The notes beneath the pieces were generated by a model. That model was not told the origin of the DNA, made no database searches, and saw nothing but the letters and a program-made list of their open reading frames with translations. Positions 1-9,113 of a DNA stretch of 64,000 nucleotides are shown here, in pieces (position 1 is the first letter of the stretch; every line of letters begins with the position of its first letter). Made by a program: the position numbers and the translations under genes. The stretch comes from Rhizobium sp. Q54 (GTDB taxonomy: Bacteria > Pseudomonadota > Alphaproteobacteria > Rhizobiales > Xanthobacteraceae), in contig CAMAUC010000009.1 in NCBI GenBank assembly GCA_945861265.1, forward strand, positions 1 through 64,000. Reading direction: 5' to 3'.

Positions 1-819
1 CTCTCCCAGCCCTCGGTCTCGCTGCGGATTCGCGAACTGGAGGCCGCGCTCGCCACGGCGCTGTTCGAAAGGTCGCGAAAAGGCATGCGCCTAACCGACG
101 ATGGAACGGAGCTCATGGAGCGGGCGTTGCTTATGCTCGGCGAGGCCGAGCACATAAGAAACCTGGCTAAGTCTCAGGAGCCCGTGCGCGGCACGCTTAG
201 GATCGGGATGCCCGAAGTCTTTGCAGTGCGATGTTTGCCAGCTCTACTTGCAAATCTGTCGGCGGCGCACCCGTACCTGCGCGTGGAGATCCATATCGCC
301 ACAAGTGCAGAATTGGTGGAGGACGTGCAAGAGCGCCGGATTGACGTGGGCTTCATAACCGATCCAGTTAAAGCCCATCATTTTTACAAGGTGCCGCTCG
401 GCTATCTTGAACGCCGCTGGGTCTGCGGCTTGAAGGCGAACGTAAAGCTGCCTCTGCGAGCGGAGGAAATCAGGCAAATGCCAATCCTGACTATTCCCCC
501 ACGCGGTTCATCCGAAACCTCAACCACGCGGTGGTTTCGGAGCGGCGGCGCGGAACCTACTCGTCTGATACCGTGCAACAGCGTCTATGTGATCGTTCAG
601 CTCATTAAGCGTGGGATCGGCATCGGGATCCTGCCGTTGCCGCTAATCGCAGGCGAGAACTCTGACGGTCAACTTCGCATCCTTGAGGCGCATACGCCGG
701 TGGAAAGCTCCATGATGTATGCAGCTCACCGTCTGGAGGCGGCCAGTGCAAACATCACGGCGCTTATTCGCATGACCAAGCAGACCATAGGCGAAATCCG
801 TTTTCTTACGCCATTGTGA
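1..819 (+). CDS. LysR-family transcriptional regulator (5' end cut by window)
   Basis: The reading frame is open from base 1. Its first visible residues (LSQPSVSLRIRELEAAL, then LFERSRKGMRLT) are the second half of a LysR winged helix-turn-helix, so the start codon lies to the left of the window. The rest is the two-lobed periplasmic-binding-like effector domain. LysR proteins are usually about 300 residues, so only about 25-30 residues are missing. It converges on the NicX-like gene with about 200 bp between them, so it is not in the classical divergent arrangement; its target may be to the left. The effector is unknown. The 203 bp behind it (820-1022) hold only a weak GGTGCC/GGCACC hairpin at 903-920. 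Confidence 0.9.
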   Translation, partial: LSQPSVSLRIRELEAALATALFERSRKGMRLTDDGTELMERALLMLGEAEHIRNLAKSQEPVRGTLRIGMPEVFAVRCLPALLANLSAAHPYLRVEIHIATSAELVEDVQERRIDVGFITDPVKAHHFYKVPLGYLERRWVCGLKANVKLPLRAEEIRQMPILTIPPRGSSETSTTRWFRSGGAEPTRLIPCNSVYVIVQLIKRGIGIGILPLPLIAGENSDGQLRILEAHTPVESSMMYAAHRLEAASANITALIRMTKQTIGEIRFLTPL

Positions 820-1022
820 TGAGTGCTCGGTTCGTGAAGTCAATTTTCTGCGATTGTGGCAGCGACCATGCCAGCGGTGGCTACAGACAGGGTCCAGCCG
901 AGGTGCCGCCCCTGGCACCCATTAGCTACCGCGCTAAAACTGATAAAAAAGTGCGCAATGACCATGAGTGCAGTGTCCCGCGCCCCGCGCTTGCGGACGA
1001 CTGCTAAACAGTGGTCGGAAAG

Positions 1023-2075
1023 TCACACTAGGCGATCGAGTTGCCGCAAGAACTTGCCGTGTTCAATACGCTTGTCCCCATCGACATAAAGTGTCGGCTC
1101 GAGAATTACGCCGTCCATATGAATGTTCGAAGCGATCGTTCCGCCGACATCAACGTTGGTTCCTAGCCCAAAATGCATTGAACCCAGGATATTCTTGTCC
1201 TCGCGCTGCACGCCACGGATCGTCGCCTTCGCATTGATGCCAACAGACGCCTCGGCCGGGCACACGTATCCGTTTTCGTCGGCGTTCGCCTCGAGATACT
1301 GCCGGAGTTTAAATGCGGACGTACCGCCTTCGATCCGGGAGATGCGGCCTTGCTCAATGGTGAGTTCGATCGGTTCCTTCAGAAGGCCGAGCTGATGCAT
1401 ACAGAGGTCGATTACCAGCTTGCCGTTCGCGCTGTATTCGACCGGACAAATGTTGAGTTCGCCATTGGGATACAAGAATCGAAAGAGCGACGACTTCCGG
1501 TTGCTGGTCTTGGACAGGTGATTGACCTTGTACGGGGTAAAGTCATCGGCTGGTAGTTTCGGAGGGTAAATGCGGCCTTCTACCGAATAGGTCAGATCGG
1601 TGCCGAACTTTGAAGTAACGCGGCACATTTTGGCATCAACGCCGAGAATGTTCATGCCGACGTAATGATGGCGGATCGCCATTTCACGCTGATTTTCGGT
1701 GACAGCGCCGGACTGGAACATCTCCAGCGTCATGCCGCCGTCCATGCAGATCACCGGAATCCCCGCGACCTGCGCCTTTATGCTGGCGGGAGCGTGCAAC
1801 ATTCCAGTCGAGGCGATGAGGACAACCAAATCGGCCTGCATCATCGCATTGCATACGGGCGTCGGTGGATCGTAATAGTCGGCCGGACGAGCGTCGAAGA
1901 TTGACAACGCCGCGTCGGCGCCGATCTCGGTCAGCGTGCTCATGATGGCCTGCCAAACCCGGGGGTCGTGCGCAAAGTCGGTGACCACAAGCACCTTCAT
2001 GCCCTTCGTGACATTTGTCAGGAATGGAGCGCGCAGATAGGTGAGGTCGCCGGTAATCAAAGATGCCTGGTTCAT
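1023..2075 (-). CDS. NicX/aminopeptidase M29-like metalloenzyme
   Basis: This 350-residue protein resembles the family that joins M29 aminopeptidase-type proteins with 2,5-dihydroxypyridine 5,6-dioxygenase (NicX), which has the same length. A conserved His-x-Asp (IHMDG, about residues 318-322) and an upstream His in GSMHFGLGTN sit near the C-terminus. NicX uses a His-x-Asp pair close to this position to bind Fe(II), so a ring-cleaving or hydrolytic metal site is plausible, but not every NicX ligand could be matched. There is no signal peptide, so it is probably cytosolic. It is last in a minus-strand run after the GntR gene, with its own operator 25 bp upstream of the ATG. Cleavage of a product of the imported compound is inferred; family certainty is moderate and the reaction unknown. 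Confidence 0.75.
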   Translation of the reverse strand: MNQASLITGDLTYLRAPFLTNVTKGMKVLVVTDFAHDPRVWQAIMSTLTEIGADAALSIFDARPADYYDPPTPVCNAMMQADLVVLIASTGMLHAPASIKAQVAGIPVICMDGGMTLEMFQSGAVTENQREMAIRHHYVGMNILGVDAKMCRVTSKFGTDLTYSVEGRIYPPKLPADDFTPYKVNHLSKTSNRKSSLFRFLYPNGELNICPVEYSANGKLVIDLCMHQLGLLKEPIELTIEQGRISRIEGGTSAFKLRQYLEANADENGYVCPAEASVGINAKATIRGVQREDKNILGSMHFGLGTNVDVGGTIASNIHMDGVILEPTLYVDGDKRIEHGKFLRQLDRLV

Positions 2076-2100
2076 GGTGGGTGCCCCGCAATTTCAATAA

Positions 2101-2115
2101 TTGATCAAATATCAA
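2101..2115. promoter_or_regulatory. Putative GntR operator upstream of the NicX-like gene
   Basis: TTGATCAAATATCAA is an interrupted palindrome, TTGAT-N5-ATCAA, 25 bp before the ATG of the NicX-like gene. The same 15-bp motif occurs in inverse orientation at 6955-6969, in front of the divergent importer and hyuA operons. Sites with short A/T-rich arms spaced like this are usual for FCD-type GntR regulators, and such a regulator is encoded next door (2231-2893). That it binds here is inferred. Confidence 0.6.
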
Positions 2116-2230
2116 ATCTAATACCGCCCGGATTTATGCTTGTCCAGCGACGGCAGTATTGGTGGTGAGGTATTAGCCCGAACTATCGGCACTGGCGACA
2201 CGTCGCCTGACCGCGCGATGACTATTACGC

Positions 2231-2893
2231 TTAAGGCTTGTCAATCTCACTGTTCCAGCCTTTCAAGGTAGTCCGCCGGTGCGCCCTAGCTGCGTCTTCA
2301 ACCTGCGCTGTCGAACGATCCTTCAAGGCCTTCAGGATGGCTTCATGTTCTTTGGTCGCCTTGTCGATGCGGCTGGGGTTTAGATCGAAGATCGAGCGCG
2401 ATCGTGTCCTCCAGACTTTGTTCCAAAGATCGTCAATTTGCGATTTGAGAAATTCGTTCGGACATGGCGCGTAAAGCGCCGCGTGAAATTGCCGATTGAT
2501 CTCGCTGTACCTTGCTGGAGTGCGTGCCGCGCGCATCACGTCGATTAGCTTTTCGATTCTTTTAATACTGAGGTCGTCGTGATATGGTACAGATTCCACG
2601 ACGGCGAGCACCTCAAGGTAAGTCCGTGTTGCAATGATCTCGACCACGCGCTCAATAGTAAGATCCGTTACCATCGCGCCGCGGTGATTTTCAGACTGCA
2701 CCAGTCCTTCCAATTGCAACATCCGGAGAGCTTCGCGGACCGGCATGTCGCTGGTCTTCAAGCGCCGGGACAATTCGCGCAACCGCAGGCGTTGACCAGG
2801 TTTTACGTCGCCGTTGAGAATTTCCCGCTTGATGACCTGATAAGCAAAATGAGATTTGGTCGACGGGTCGCTGATTTTTGTAGATGCAGCCAT
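2231..2893 (-). CDS. GntR-family transcriptional regulator, FadR/FCD subgroup
   Basis: 220 residues. The N-terminal winged helix contains PGQRLRLRELSRRL and PVREALRMLQLEGLV, the standard GntR recognition region (about residues 15-80). The C-terminal helical FCD domain carries the usual metal-ligand histidines (RQFHAAL, KEHEAIL, AAHRRT), which in this family bind a metal and a carboxylate effector. It follows the importer ATPase gene by 55 bp on the same strand and precedes the NicX-like gene, so it is probably co-transcribed with the importer. Control of the surrounding catabolic genes through the TTGAT-N5-ATCAA sites is the likely role. Its effector is probably the imported compound or an acidic intermediate; this is not shown by the sequence. 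Confidence 0.9.
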   Translation of the reverse strand: MAASTKISDPSTKSHFAYQVIKREILNGDVKPGQRLRLRELSRRLKTSDMPVREALRMLQLEGLVQSENHRGAMVTDLTIERVVEIIATRTYLEVLAVVESVPYHDDLSIKRIEKLIDVMRAARTPARYSEINRQFHAALYAPCPNEFLKSQIDDLWNKVWRTRSRSIFDLNPSRIDKATKEHEAILKALKDRSTAQVEDAARAHRRTTLKGWNSEIDKP

Positions 2894-2948
2894 CTAAAAT
2901 CCAAATCCCTGAAAGATTGAGGCCGAGTGTAGGTAACCCATTGTTCGT

Positions 2949-4028
2949 CTATTTGCCCTTGCCAAGGATTCGCAAGTCTTCGGGCAAAATCTTGATCCAC
3001 ACTTTAGTGCCGGCAGGCCAATCGCGCGCCGGGCTGACTTGCGCTCGCAAGCGTAGCTCTCCCAGACGCACATAAACATCGGCGCTATTGCCCAGGAATA
3101 TTACCTCATCAATTTCGGCAGAAAACGCGTTCGCGCCATCGAACGGTTTTGCGGAAATGGCGAGAAATTCTGGCCGACAAAGCAAGTCGACGAGATCACC
3201 GGCGCTATGTCCACCGCCCACAACGCTAATTTCGTAGCCGCCGGCAATAGCGATAAGCGTTGCGTCGTTGGTCGATCGCACGACTTTTCCAGAGATTGAG
3301 TTGGTGAGACCGATGAAATCCGCCGCAAACAGCGAGGCAGGTCGGTTGTAGATCTCTTTGGGCGGGCCGATTTGCTCAATCTTTCCGGCATTCATCAACA
3401 CGATGCGGTCCGCCACCACCATGGCCTCTTCTTGATCGTGGGTGACGTAAATCGAGGTGATGCCGAGGCGCTTTTGGATCTGTCGGAGTTCGAAACGCAT
3501 GTGTTCGCGCAATTTGGCGTCCAAATTGCTTAACGGTTCATCAAACAGCAGAACGCGAGGCTCGAGAACAACCGCGCGCGCTACAGCTACGCGTTGCTGC
3601 TGGCCCCCGCTCAATTTATGGATTTCCCGCTCGGCGAACCCGCTCAATCCGACCAGATCTAGTCCGGCGCGGACACGTGTGTCGATATCGCTGGCGGAAA
3701 GACCGCGTTTGAGTTTGAGGCCGAAGGCTATGTTCTCTTTCACAGTCATATGCGGCCAGATCGCATAGGATTGGAACACCATGCCGATAGCGCGCCGCTC
3801 AGGTGGCACACTTAGGCCGGGCGCTGAGACGATTTTATCGCCGATCAAAATTTCGCCGCTCGAGACATCTTCCAAGCCGGCAATGCAGCGCAAGGTCGTC
3901 GTCTTGCCGCAGCCGCTAGGCCCCAGCAAAACAAGGAATTCACCTTCGCTAACGTCAAGGTCGATGCCGTCGACCACGGTCGTCTTATCAAACCGCTTAG
4001 TGAGAGACTTCAGGCGAACGCTGCTCAT
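2949..4028 (-). CDS. ABC importer ATP-binding protein (PotA/FbpC type)
   Basis: 359 residues with all ABC ATPase signatures: Walker A GPSGCGKTTT, Q-loop region, signature LSGGQQQRVA, Walker B VLLFDEPLSNLD and the switch histidine in YVTHDQEEA. The C-terminal roughly 110 residues form the regulatory TOBE-type extension seen in polyamine, Fe3+ and putrescine importers. The gene starts 12 bp after the permease stop and clearly belongs to the same operon (binding protein, permease, ATPase, GntR). It energises uptake at the inner membrane. The substrate class cannot be read from the ATPase. Confidence 0.95.
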   Translation of the reverse strand: MSSVRLKSLTKRFDKTTVVDGIDLDVSEGEFLVLLGPSGCGKTTTLRCIAGLEDVSSGEILIGDKIVSAPGLSVPPERRAIGMVFQSYAIWPHMTVKENIAFGLKLKRGLSASDIDTRVRAGLDLVGLSGFAEREIHKLSGGQQQRVAVARAVVLEPRVLLFDEPLSNLDAKLREHMRFELRQIQKRLGITSIYVTHDQEEAMVVADRIVLMNAGKIEQIGPPKEIYNRPASLFAADFIGLTNSISGKVVRSTNDATLIAIAGGYEISVVGGGHSAGDLVDLLCRPEFLAISAKPFDGANAFSAEIDEVIFLGNSADVYVRLGELRLRAQVSPARDWPAGTKVWIKILPEDLRILGKGK

Positions 4029-4040
4029 GGTCTTTTCTTC

Positions 4041-5714
4041 TTACTGTCCAAAGGCCGCTTCAAGCCGCGCGCGGAATAACATGCGTGTGATCAGCACAAT
4101 TCCGATCATGATGGCGGTCTGAATAATGCCGATCGCGGCCGCGTATTGGTAGTCGCCGTTGTCCATGTAGTGCCAAGTCAGCACCGACAGAATGTGGCTG
4201 TTGGAGCTGTAAAGTAGGATTGAAGCGGAGAGCTCCTTGATACTGTTCAGCATCACAAAGAACAAAATGGCGATCAGGGTTGGCTTGACGAGCGGGGCGG
4301 CAATTGATGCGATGGCACGCGTCGGAGTAGCGCCGCACATCCTTGCGCTCTCTTCAAGCTCGGGATGCAACTGGAGCAGGCCGGATCGGCTGACGATTAC
4401 GCCGTAGGGCAGCATTTTCGCAACGTGCGCGAGCAGCAAAATCCAGATCGTCCCATAAAGGGGAGTTTGGAGATAGGTCCACAGCAGGCCCAGGCCATAG
4501 ACGAGGCCCGGAACGGCAACTGGTAGGATGCTTAGAAAGGCGATGCTTTTTGTGACCAGACTTGGTCTGCGCAAATCCATAAGGCTGATAACAAAGCCAA
4601 GCAGGACGCAAATGATGCCCGTCAGGACCGCGAGAAAGATCGTGTTCCAAAGCGCTGCCATCATGTTCTGGGTCGTAAAGAATGCGACGTAGTGCTTGGT
4701 CGTGAAAAGGTCGGGTGTGATCATGCTGGCGCTGAAGCGCATGAACGATGCGATCAACAGGGCGCCAAATGGCAGAATGTCCGCCAGAAGCACGTAAAGC
4801 AAAATGATTCCGACTGCGAGCCAAGAGTACTTGCCGAGCGCAATTGGGCGTCCCTGAAAACCCTTGCCGCCGACGGTCACAAACCGGCTGGATACTTGCG
4901 TCAACCGATTCTGCAGCCAGACGCCGGCGATCGTTACAAACAGCAGGAGACATCCGCCGGCCGCGGCATGCGCGCGATGAACGGGGATCGCCGTAGAATC
5001 CTCGAAGATCTTCCATGGGAGCGTCGTGAATCCGACCGTGGCGCCGATGATTCCAGGCACCGTGTACATTTCAACGCTGAGGACGAAAACAAGCAGGCCG
5101 GACGCGAGAATGGCCGGCAGGCACATCGGCAAAGTGATCTTGCGCAAGCCTGTGATAGCCGTCGCGCCACTCATGCGGGCCGCTTCTTCGAGCGACGTGT
5201 TCATGGAACGCAGGCTGCCGACCGTGAACAGGTAAACGAACGGACAGAAAAACAAGAACATAATGAATACGACGCCGCCGTAGCTCCAAATGTTCACCAG
5301 CGGCTTCGGATTTTCGATAAAGACGCCAAGAATTTTGCGCAGAATATGATTGATGAATCCGGTTTTCTCGGAGCCGAGCGTGATCCACGCCATTAGGCCG
5401 GTGAATGGCGACAGATAAAGCGGCAGCGTGATCATTGTGTCCCAAAGCGACTTGTGGGACAGATCCGTCCGCGCCACGAGCAAGGCAAGAACAACGCCAA
5501 CAAGAAGCGAAAGTGCCGTCACCAGCGCGGCAAGGATCAGAGCGTTGGCGAGATAGCCTAGGTATTCGGCGGAGGCATAGACGGCCTTAACGGCATCGAG
5601 ACTGCGCTCCTCGGACAGACCGACCCGGGTTTCCTTATAAAACTGTGCATCAAAAACATAGACAAGCGGGATGACGGCAAGGGCGAGAACGACCGCCGTC
5701 AGGAACAATGCCAA
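4041..5714 (-). CDS. ABC importer permease, fused double-domain (FbpB type)
   Basis: 557 residues with about twelve hydrophobic segments and two ATPase-coupling EAA loops: one around EEAARMSGATAITGLRKI in the first half and one around EESARMCGATPTRAIASI in the second. It is therefore a tandem fusion of two permease domains, as in Fe3+-type (FbpB) importers, so one polypeptide makes the whole channel. The start is a TTG. There is no ATG or GTG upstream in frame before the stop codon of the binding-protein gene, which lies in the same frame 21 codons earlier. The use of TTG is therefore probable but weak, and its ribosome-binding site is poor. Confidence 0.92.
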   Translation of the reverse strand: MALFLTAVVLALAVIPLVYVFDAQFYKETRVGLSEERSLDAVKAVYASAEYLGYLANALILAALVTALSLLVGVVLALLVARTDLSHKSLWDTMITLPLYLSPFTGLMAWITLGSEKTGFINHILRKILGVFIENPKPLVNIWSYGGVVFIMFLFFCPFVYLFTVGSLRSMNTSLEEAARMSGATAITGLRKITLPMCLPAILASGLLVFVLSVEMYTVPGIIGATVGFTTLPWKIFEDSTAIPVHRAHAAAGGCLLLFVTIAGVWLQNRLTQVSSRFVTVGGKGFQGRPIALGKYSWLAVGIILLYVLLADILPFGALLIASFMRFSASMITPDLFTTKHYVAFFTTQNMMAALWNTIFLAVLTGIICVLLGFVISLMDLRRPSLVTKSIAFLSILPVAVPGLVYGLGLLWTYLQTPLYGTIWILLLAHVAKMLPYGVIVSRSGLLQLHPELEESARMCGATPTRAIASIAAPLVKPTLIAILFFVMLNSIKELSASILLYSSNSHILSVLTWHYMDNGDYQYAAAIGIIQTAIMIGIVLITRMLFRARLEAAFGQ

Positions 5715-5777
5715 AATGTTGCGACGAATTCCGCTAATTTGAAATGCCCGCCTACCGTTTTGATCAAGTGAGGCGCG

Positions 5778-6860
5778 CTAGTTGCGCCCTCGCTTGATGA
5801 TTGCCGCCCATTCGTCCATGTCTTTGTGATAATTATTACCCCAGCGCTCCCAGTCGACGGGATAAATTTCCTTCGGTTGAGCATACCACTTCTCTTGGGC
5901 ATAGACGCGGACATCCGGAATGCCCTGCAGGGTGGAATAGCCGCCATAGATGCGCTCCATCGCCAGCGCGCCTTTTTCGCTCATCGTCCAATTCAAGAAG
6001 AGACGGGCGGCGTTGGGATGGGTTGAATATTTAGAAATTCCCTGCCAAGAGTTGCCAAAGTCCGGCGTCGGCTTCGGGAAGATCCAGCGAATGGGCGCGC
6101 CTTCCATCTGTTTGATCGCAGCCGCCGATTCCCAGCCCCACATCGTAAAGTCCTGTTCACCAGCAACGACGCGATCGAGCGTGACGAGCACTTCGGCATA
6201 GACGGCGGGCTGCTGAGCAACGACCTTGCGCAAGAATTCAGGTCCGAAGCGATCCTTGAATTTTGGATCCATGAACATGTGGACCGGCGCGTAACACACG
6301 CCGCACTTCATCGAGGACACCGAGAAGCGGCCCTTGAAGCGCGGATCGAGCACGGCTTCCCACCCGCTCTCGAGTAGTTTCACTTCCTCGGGCGTGACTT
6401 TATTAACGTTGTAAACTATTGCATTTGTCGAAGTGTACTGCGCATAAGCGTAGTCTTTGATGCGGTAACGCTCAGGAATTTTGTCGAAGGTCGGCAATTT
6501 CCACTGCGCGATGTGGCCAAGATCAACCAGCGACACCATGCTGGGATAGTCAGTGCTTTGCAGGACGTCCACGAGGTACTTCTTGGCGTTGGTCTCGTCG
6601 AGGAAGCGCTGATACTGTGCGACGCCTACGAGCCGCAACGTTTCAACCTTGATGCCCGGATATACTTTCTGAAATTCGGCCGCGATGGCGTTCATGCCAT
6701 CGAGCGGACCACCGACGTACCAGACAACGGTGCCTTCAGCTTTGGCCGCCTCATAAAGCTTGGCTTCGTCCGAAGTGTAGGACGAGGCCTGCTGTGCAGC
6801 AACGGGCGGGGCGGCAAGCAGGGCGAGGAGGGACAGAACGGCGGCAGTGCGCGAGGTCAT
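5778..6860 (-). CDS. ABC importer periplasmic substrate-binding protein
   Basis: 360 residues. A clean signal peptide (hydrophobic core LSLLALLAAPP, likely cut after VAAQ) is followed by an extracellular solute-binding domain of the AfuA/FbpA-PotD kind (EAAKAEGTVVWYVGG near the mature N-terminus, FPKPTPDFGNSWQG in lobe 2). It is first in the minus-strand importer operon and is read divergently from hyuA, with 153 bp between them. I could not place the double-tyrosine iron site of true ferric-binding proteins. Given the neighbours, an organic ligand such as a cyclic amide or carboxylate is more likely than iron; this is inference. Confidence 0.92.
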   Translation of the reverse strand: MTSRTAAVLSLLALLAAPPVAAQQASSYTSDEAKLYEAAKAEGTVVWYVGGPLDGMNAIAAEFQKVYPGIKVETLRLVGVAQYQRFLDETNAKKYLVDVLQSTDYPSMVSLVDLGHIAQWKLPTFDKIPERYRIKDYAYAQYTSTNAIVYNVNKVTPEEVKLLESGWEAVLDPRFKGRFSVSSMKCGVCYAPVHMFMDPKFKDRFGPEFLRKVVAQQPAVYAEVLVTLDRVVAGEQDFTMWGWESAAAIKQMEGAPIRWIFPKPTPDFGNSWQGISKYSTHPNAARLFLNWTMSEKGALAMERIYGGYSTLQGIPDVRVYAQEKWYAQPKEIYPVDWERWGNNYHKDMDEWAAIIKRGRN

Positions 6861-6954
6861 CGGAAGTTCCTTCTAAACCGGCTTGTTTAGCGAGACTCTC
6901 TGAAAATAATAGATATCAAAACCTCGACAATATCCAGCCTTTAGCACCGTAATT

Positions 6955-6969
6955 TTGATATTTGATCAA
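6955..6969. promoter_or_regulatory. Putative GntR operator in the divergent importer/hyuA promoter
   Basis: TTGATATTTGATCAA repeats the motif found at 2101-2115 (inverse orientation). It also overlaps a perfect 16-bp palindrome, ATATTTGATCAAATAT, at 6958-6973. It lies 44 bp before the hyuA ATG and 94 bp before the start of the binding-protein gene, so a protein bound here could control both directions. A partial element ATATCAAA occurs at 6913-6920 on the importer side. Confidence 0.6.
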
Positions 6970-7013
6970 ATATTCGCTTTTCTTTCGTCTATTCAATCAG
7001 CTAAGATTGCGTA

Positions 7014-9113
7014 ATGAGCGGTCCAGCTGCGCTGTCCTTTCGCATTGGCGTTGATGTCGGAGGTACCTTTACCGACATCGTAGTTCTCGACGGCTCAAGC
7101 CGTACCCACGTCTGCAAATCCCCATCGAATCCATCTGACCCAGCGGCAGGTGTCCTCGCAGCCGTCGATTTGGCGGCGGAGCAGATCGGTACTACGACTG
7201 CCGAATTGCTACGGAATTGCACAGTCTTTGTACACGGCTCGACGATCGCCACCAACACCCTGCTTGAGAAGAAGGGTGCGGTGGTCGGCCTGCTGACAAC
7301 CCAAGGCTTCCGCGACAGTTTAGAAGTTCGTCGTTGCATCAAGGCCAATGTCTGGGATCACCGCGCGCCGGTGCCTGAAGTGCTCGTGCCGCGGTATCGG
7401 CGCCTGCCAATTCCCGAGCGTATGGATCATCTCGGCAACGTGCTCACTCCTCTCGATGAATCCGCTGTGCGTGAAACCGTAAAGACGCTACGCGCTGAGG
7501 GCGTCGAAAGCCTCGCCATCTGCTTCTTGCACAGCTACGCGAATTCAGCGCACGAAAGGCGTGCGCGGGACATCGTTCGCGAGCTATGGCCGAATATCTC
7601 GATTTCTTGCTCATCCGATGTTGCGCCGATCATCGGCGAGTACGAGCGCAGCTCGACCACAGTGGTAAACGCTTACGTTGCGCCGCGCGTCATTCCGTAT
7701 CTACGTGCGCTCGATAAGGCTCTTGCCGAGCGCGGCCTGTTGAGCGGCCTGTTGCTGATACAGAGCAATGGCGGCGGAGTTTCGGTTAACGAACTTGCCG
7801 ACCGGCCTATCCAGCTCATTCTTTCGGGACAGGCAGCCGGTGTCGGCGCCATTCGGTTTTTTGCTAATGACATCAAAACACCGAACCTTGTGGCGATCGA
7901 GGTCGGCGGCACCAGCTGCGATGTCACGCTGTCGGTCGAAGGCGTGACGGCAATGACTGACCAGCTCGAGATCGATGGATATCACCTCGCTATGTCTGCG
8001 GTAGACATTCACACGGTAGGAGCGGGCGGCGGCACGATCGCGCATGTTGATCCGGCCGGGCTTCTGCATGCCGGGCCGAAGGGTGCGGGCGCACGGCCGG
8101 GCCCGGCAAGCTACGGCCGCGGCGGCGATAAGCCGACAGTGACAGATGCGCAGCTTGTGCTGGGGCGGCTTAAGCCCGGGCCTTATGCGGGCGGCGTCAT
8201 TAATCTCGACATCGCGCGTGCGCGCGACGCGATTGAAACTCATGTCGCCAAGCCGCTGGGCTTAAGCGTCGAAGAGGCGGCATCTGGAATTCTCCGCCTG
8301 GTCGATCAGCATATGAACAACGCGGTTGAACGTGTCACTACTCAACGTGGCTATAATCCGCGGGAATTCACGCTCATCGCCGCCGGCGGCGCCGGGCCAT
8401 TGCACGGGGTCTCGGTCGCGCGGGCACTGGGCTGTCCAGCAGTCTACATCCCGCGTCTCGCGGGTGTGTTTTGTGCGTTTGGCATGTGCAACACCGACTT
8501 ACGCCACGACTATCAGCGACCTTGGTTCCGCAATCTCGATGATCCCAACTACGAGCACGCAGCCACAGCTGCTTTTGCGGATATGGAAGCGGAGGCTGCG
8601 CCGGTATTGGCGCGGGAAGGTTTCTCAGGCGCAAATGTCGAGAACGTCCGTGGGCTCGATTTGCGCTATTACGGTCAGCAGTGGTTGATCAAGGTCGAGC
8701 CGAAAACACTCGCGCCCGCTGATGTCAGAGCTGCGTTCGAGGCGGAGCACCGGCGGCTATACGGTTATGTGCAGCCGAATGGGCTGATCGAGATCGTCAA
8801 TCTGCGGATTGCTGCGTTCGGGCACATTTCGATCGCCGAAATAAAGGTCGCCGGACGCAATGGCTCAAAGCCGAATGTAATCGATCGCCGCCCGATCTGG
8901 ATTGATGCCGCTACTGGGACAAAAGAGGTGCCTATCTATGATGGGCGCACCTTGCGCGCGCAGGACAAGATTATTGGTCCGGCAGTGATCGACGAGAGCA
9001 CGACCACCTTGTTTATCGGCCCCGGCGATGAACTCACTGTTACTGAGGCCGAGAACTATCTGATCCGGTTGGCCTCCAAGGCAGGCAGCGGAGGTGCGCA
9101 CCATGTCCACTGA
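7014..9113 (+). CDS. hyuA: Hydantoinase/oxoprolinase subunit A (HyuA family)
   Basis: 699 residues. The N-terminal GVDVGGTFTDIVVLDG is the phosphate-binding loop of the actin-like hydantoinase/oxoprolinase fold. The second conserved segment EVGGTSCDVTLS (about residue 290) and GGAGPLHG (about residue 460) complete the ATPase domains, and the last 180 residues form the C-terminal domain. The family hydrolyses cyclic amides such as N-methylhydantoin or 5-oxoproline with ATP, or carboxylates ketones when a third subunit is present. No acetone-carboxylase gamma subunit is seen, so ring opening of a cyclic amide is favoured. It overlaps hyuB by 11 bp, so the two are translated together. The exact substrate is unknown. 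Confidence 0.93.
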   Translation: MSGPAALSFRIGVDVGGTFTDIVVLDGSSRTHVCKSPSNPSDPAAGVLAAVDLAAEQIGTTTAELLRNCTVFVHGSTIATNTLLEKKGAVVGLLTTQGFRDSLEVRRCIKANVWDHRAPVPEVLVPRYRRLPIPERMDHLGNVLTPLDESAVRETVKTLRAEGVESLAICFLHSYANSAHERRARDIVRELWPNISISCSSDVAPIIGEYERSSTTVVNAYVAPRVIPYLRALDKALAERGLLSGLLLIQSNGGGVSVNELADRPIQLILSGQAAGVGAIRFFANDIKTPNLVAIEVGGTSCDVTLSVEGVTAMTDQLEIDGYHLAMSAVDIHTVGAGGGTIAHVDPAGLLHAGPKGAGARPGPASYGRGGDKPTVTDAQLVLGRLKPGPYAGGVINLDIARARDAIETHVAKPLGLSVEEAASGILRLVDQHMNNAVERVTTQRGYNPREFTLIAAGGAGPLHGVSVARALGCPAVYIPRLAGVFCAFGMCNTDLRHDYQRPWFRNLDDPNYEHAATAAFADMEAEAAPVLAREGFSGANVENVRGLDLRYYGQQWLIKVEPKTLAPADVRAAFEAEHRRLYGYVQPNGLIEIVNLRIAAFGHISIAEIKVAGRNGSKPNVIDRRPIWIDAATGTKEVPIYDGRTLRAQDKIIGPAVIDESTTTLFIGPGDELTVTEAENYLIRLASKAGSGGAHHVH

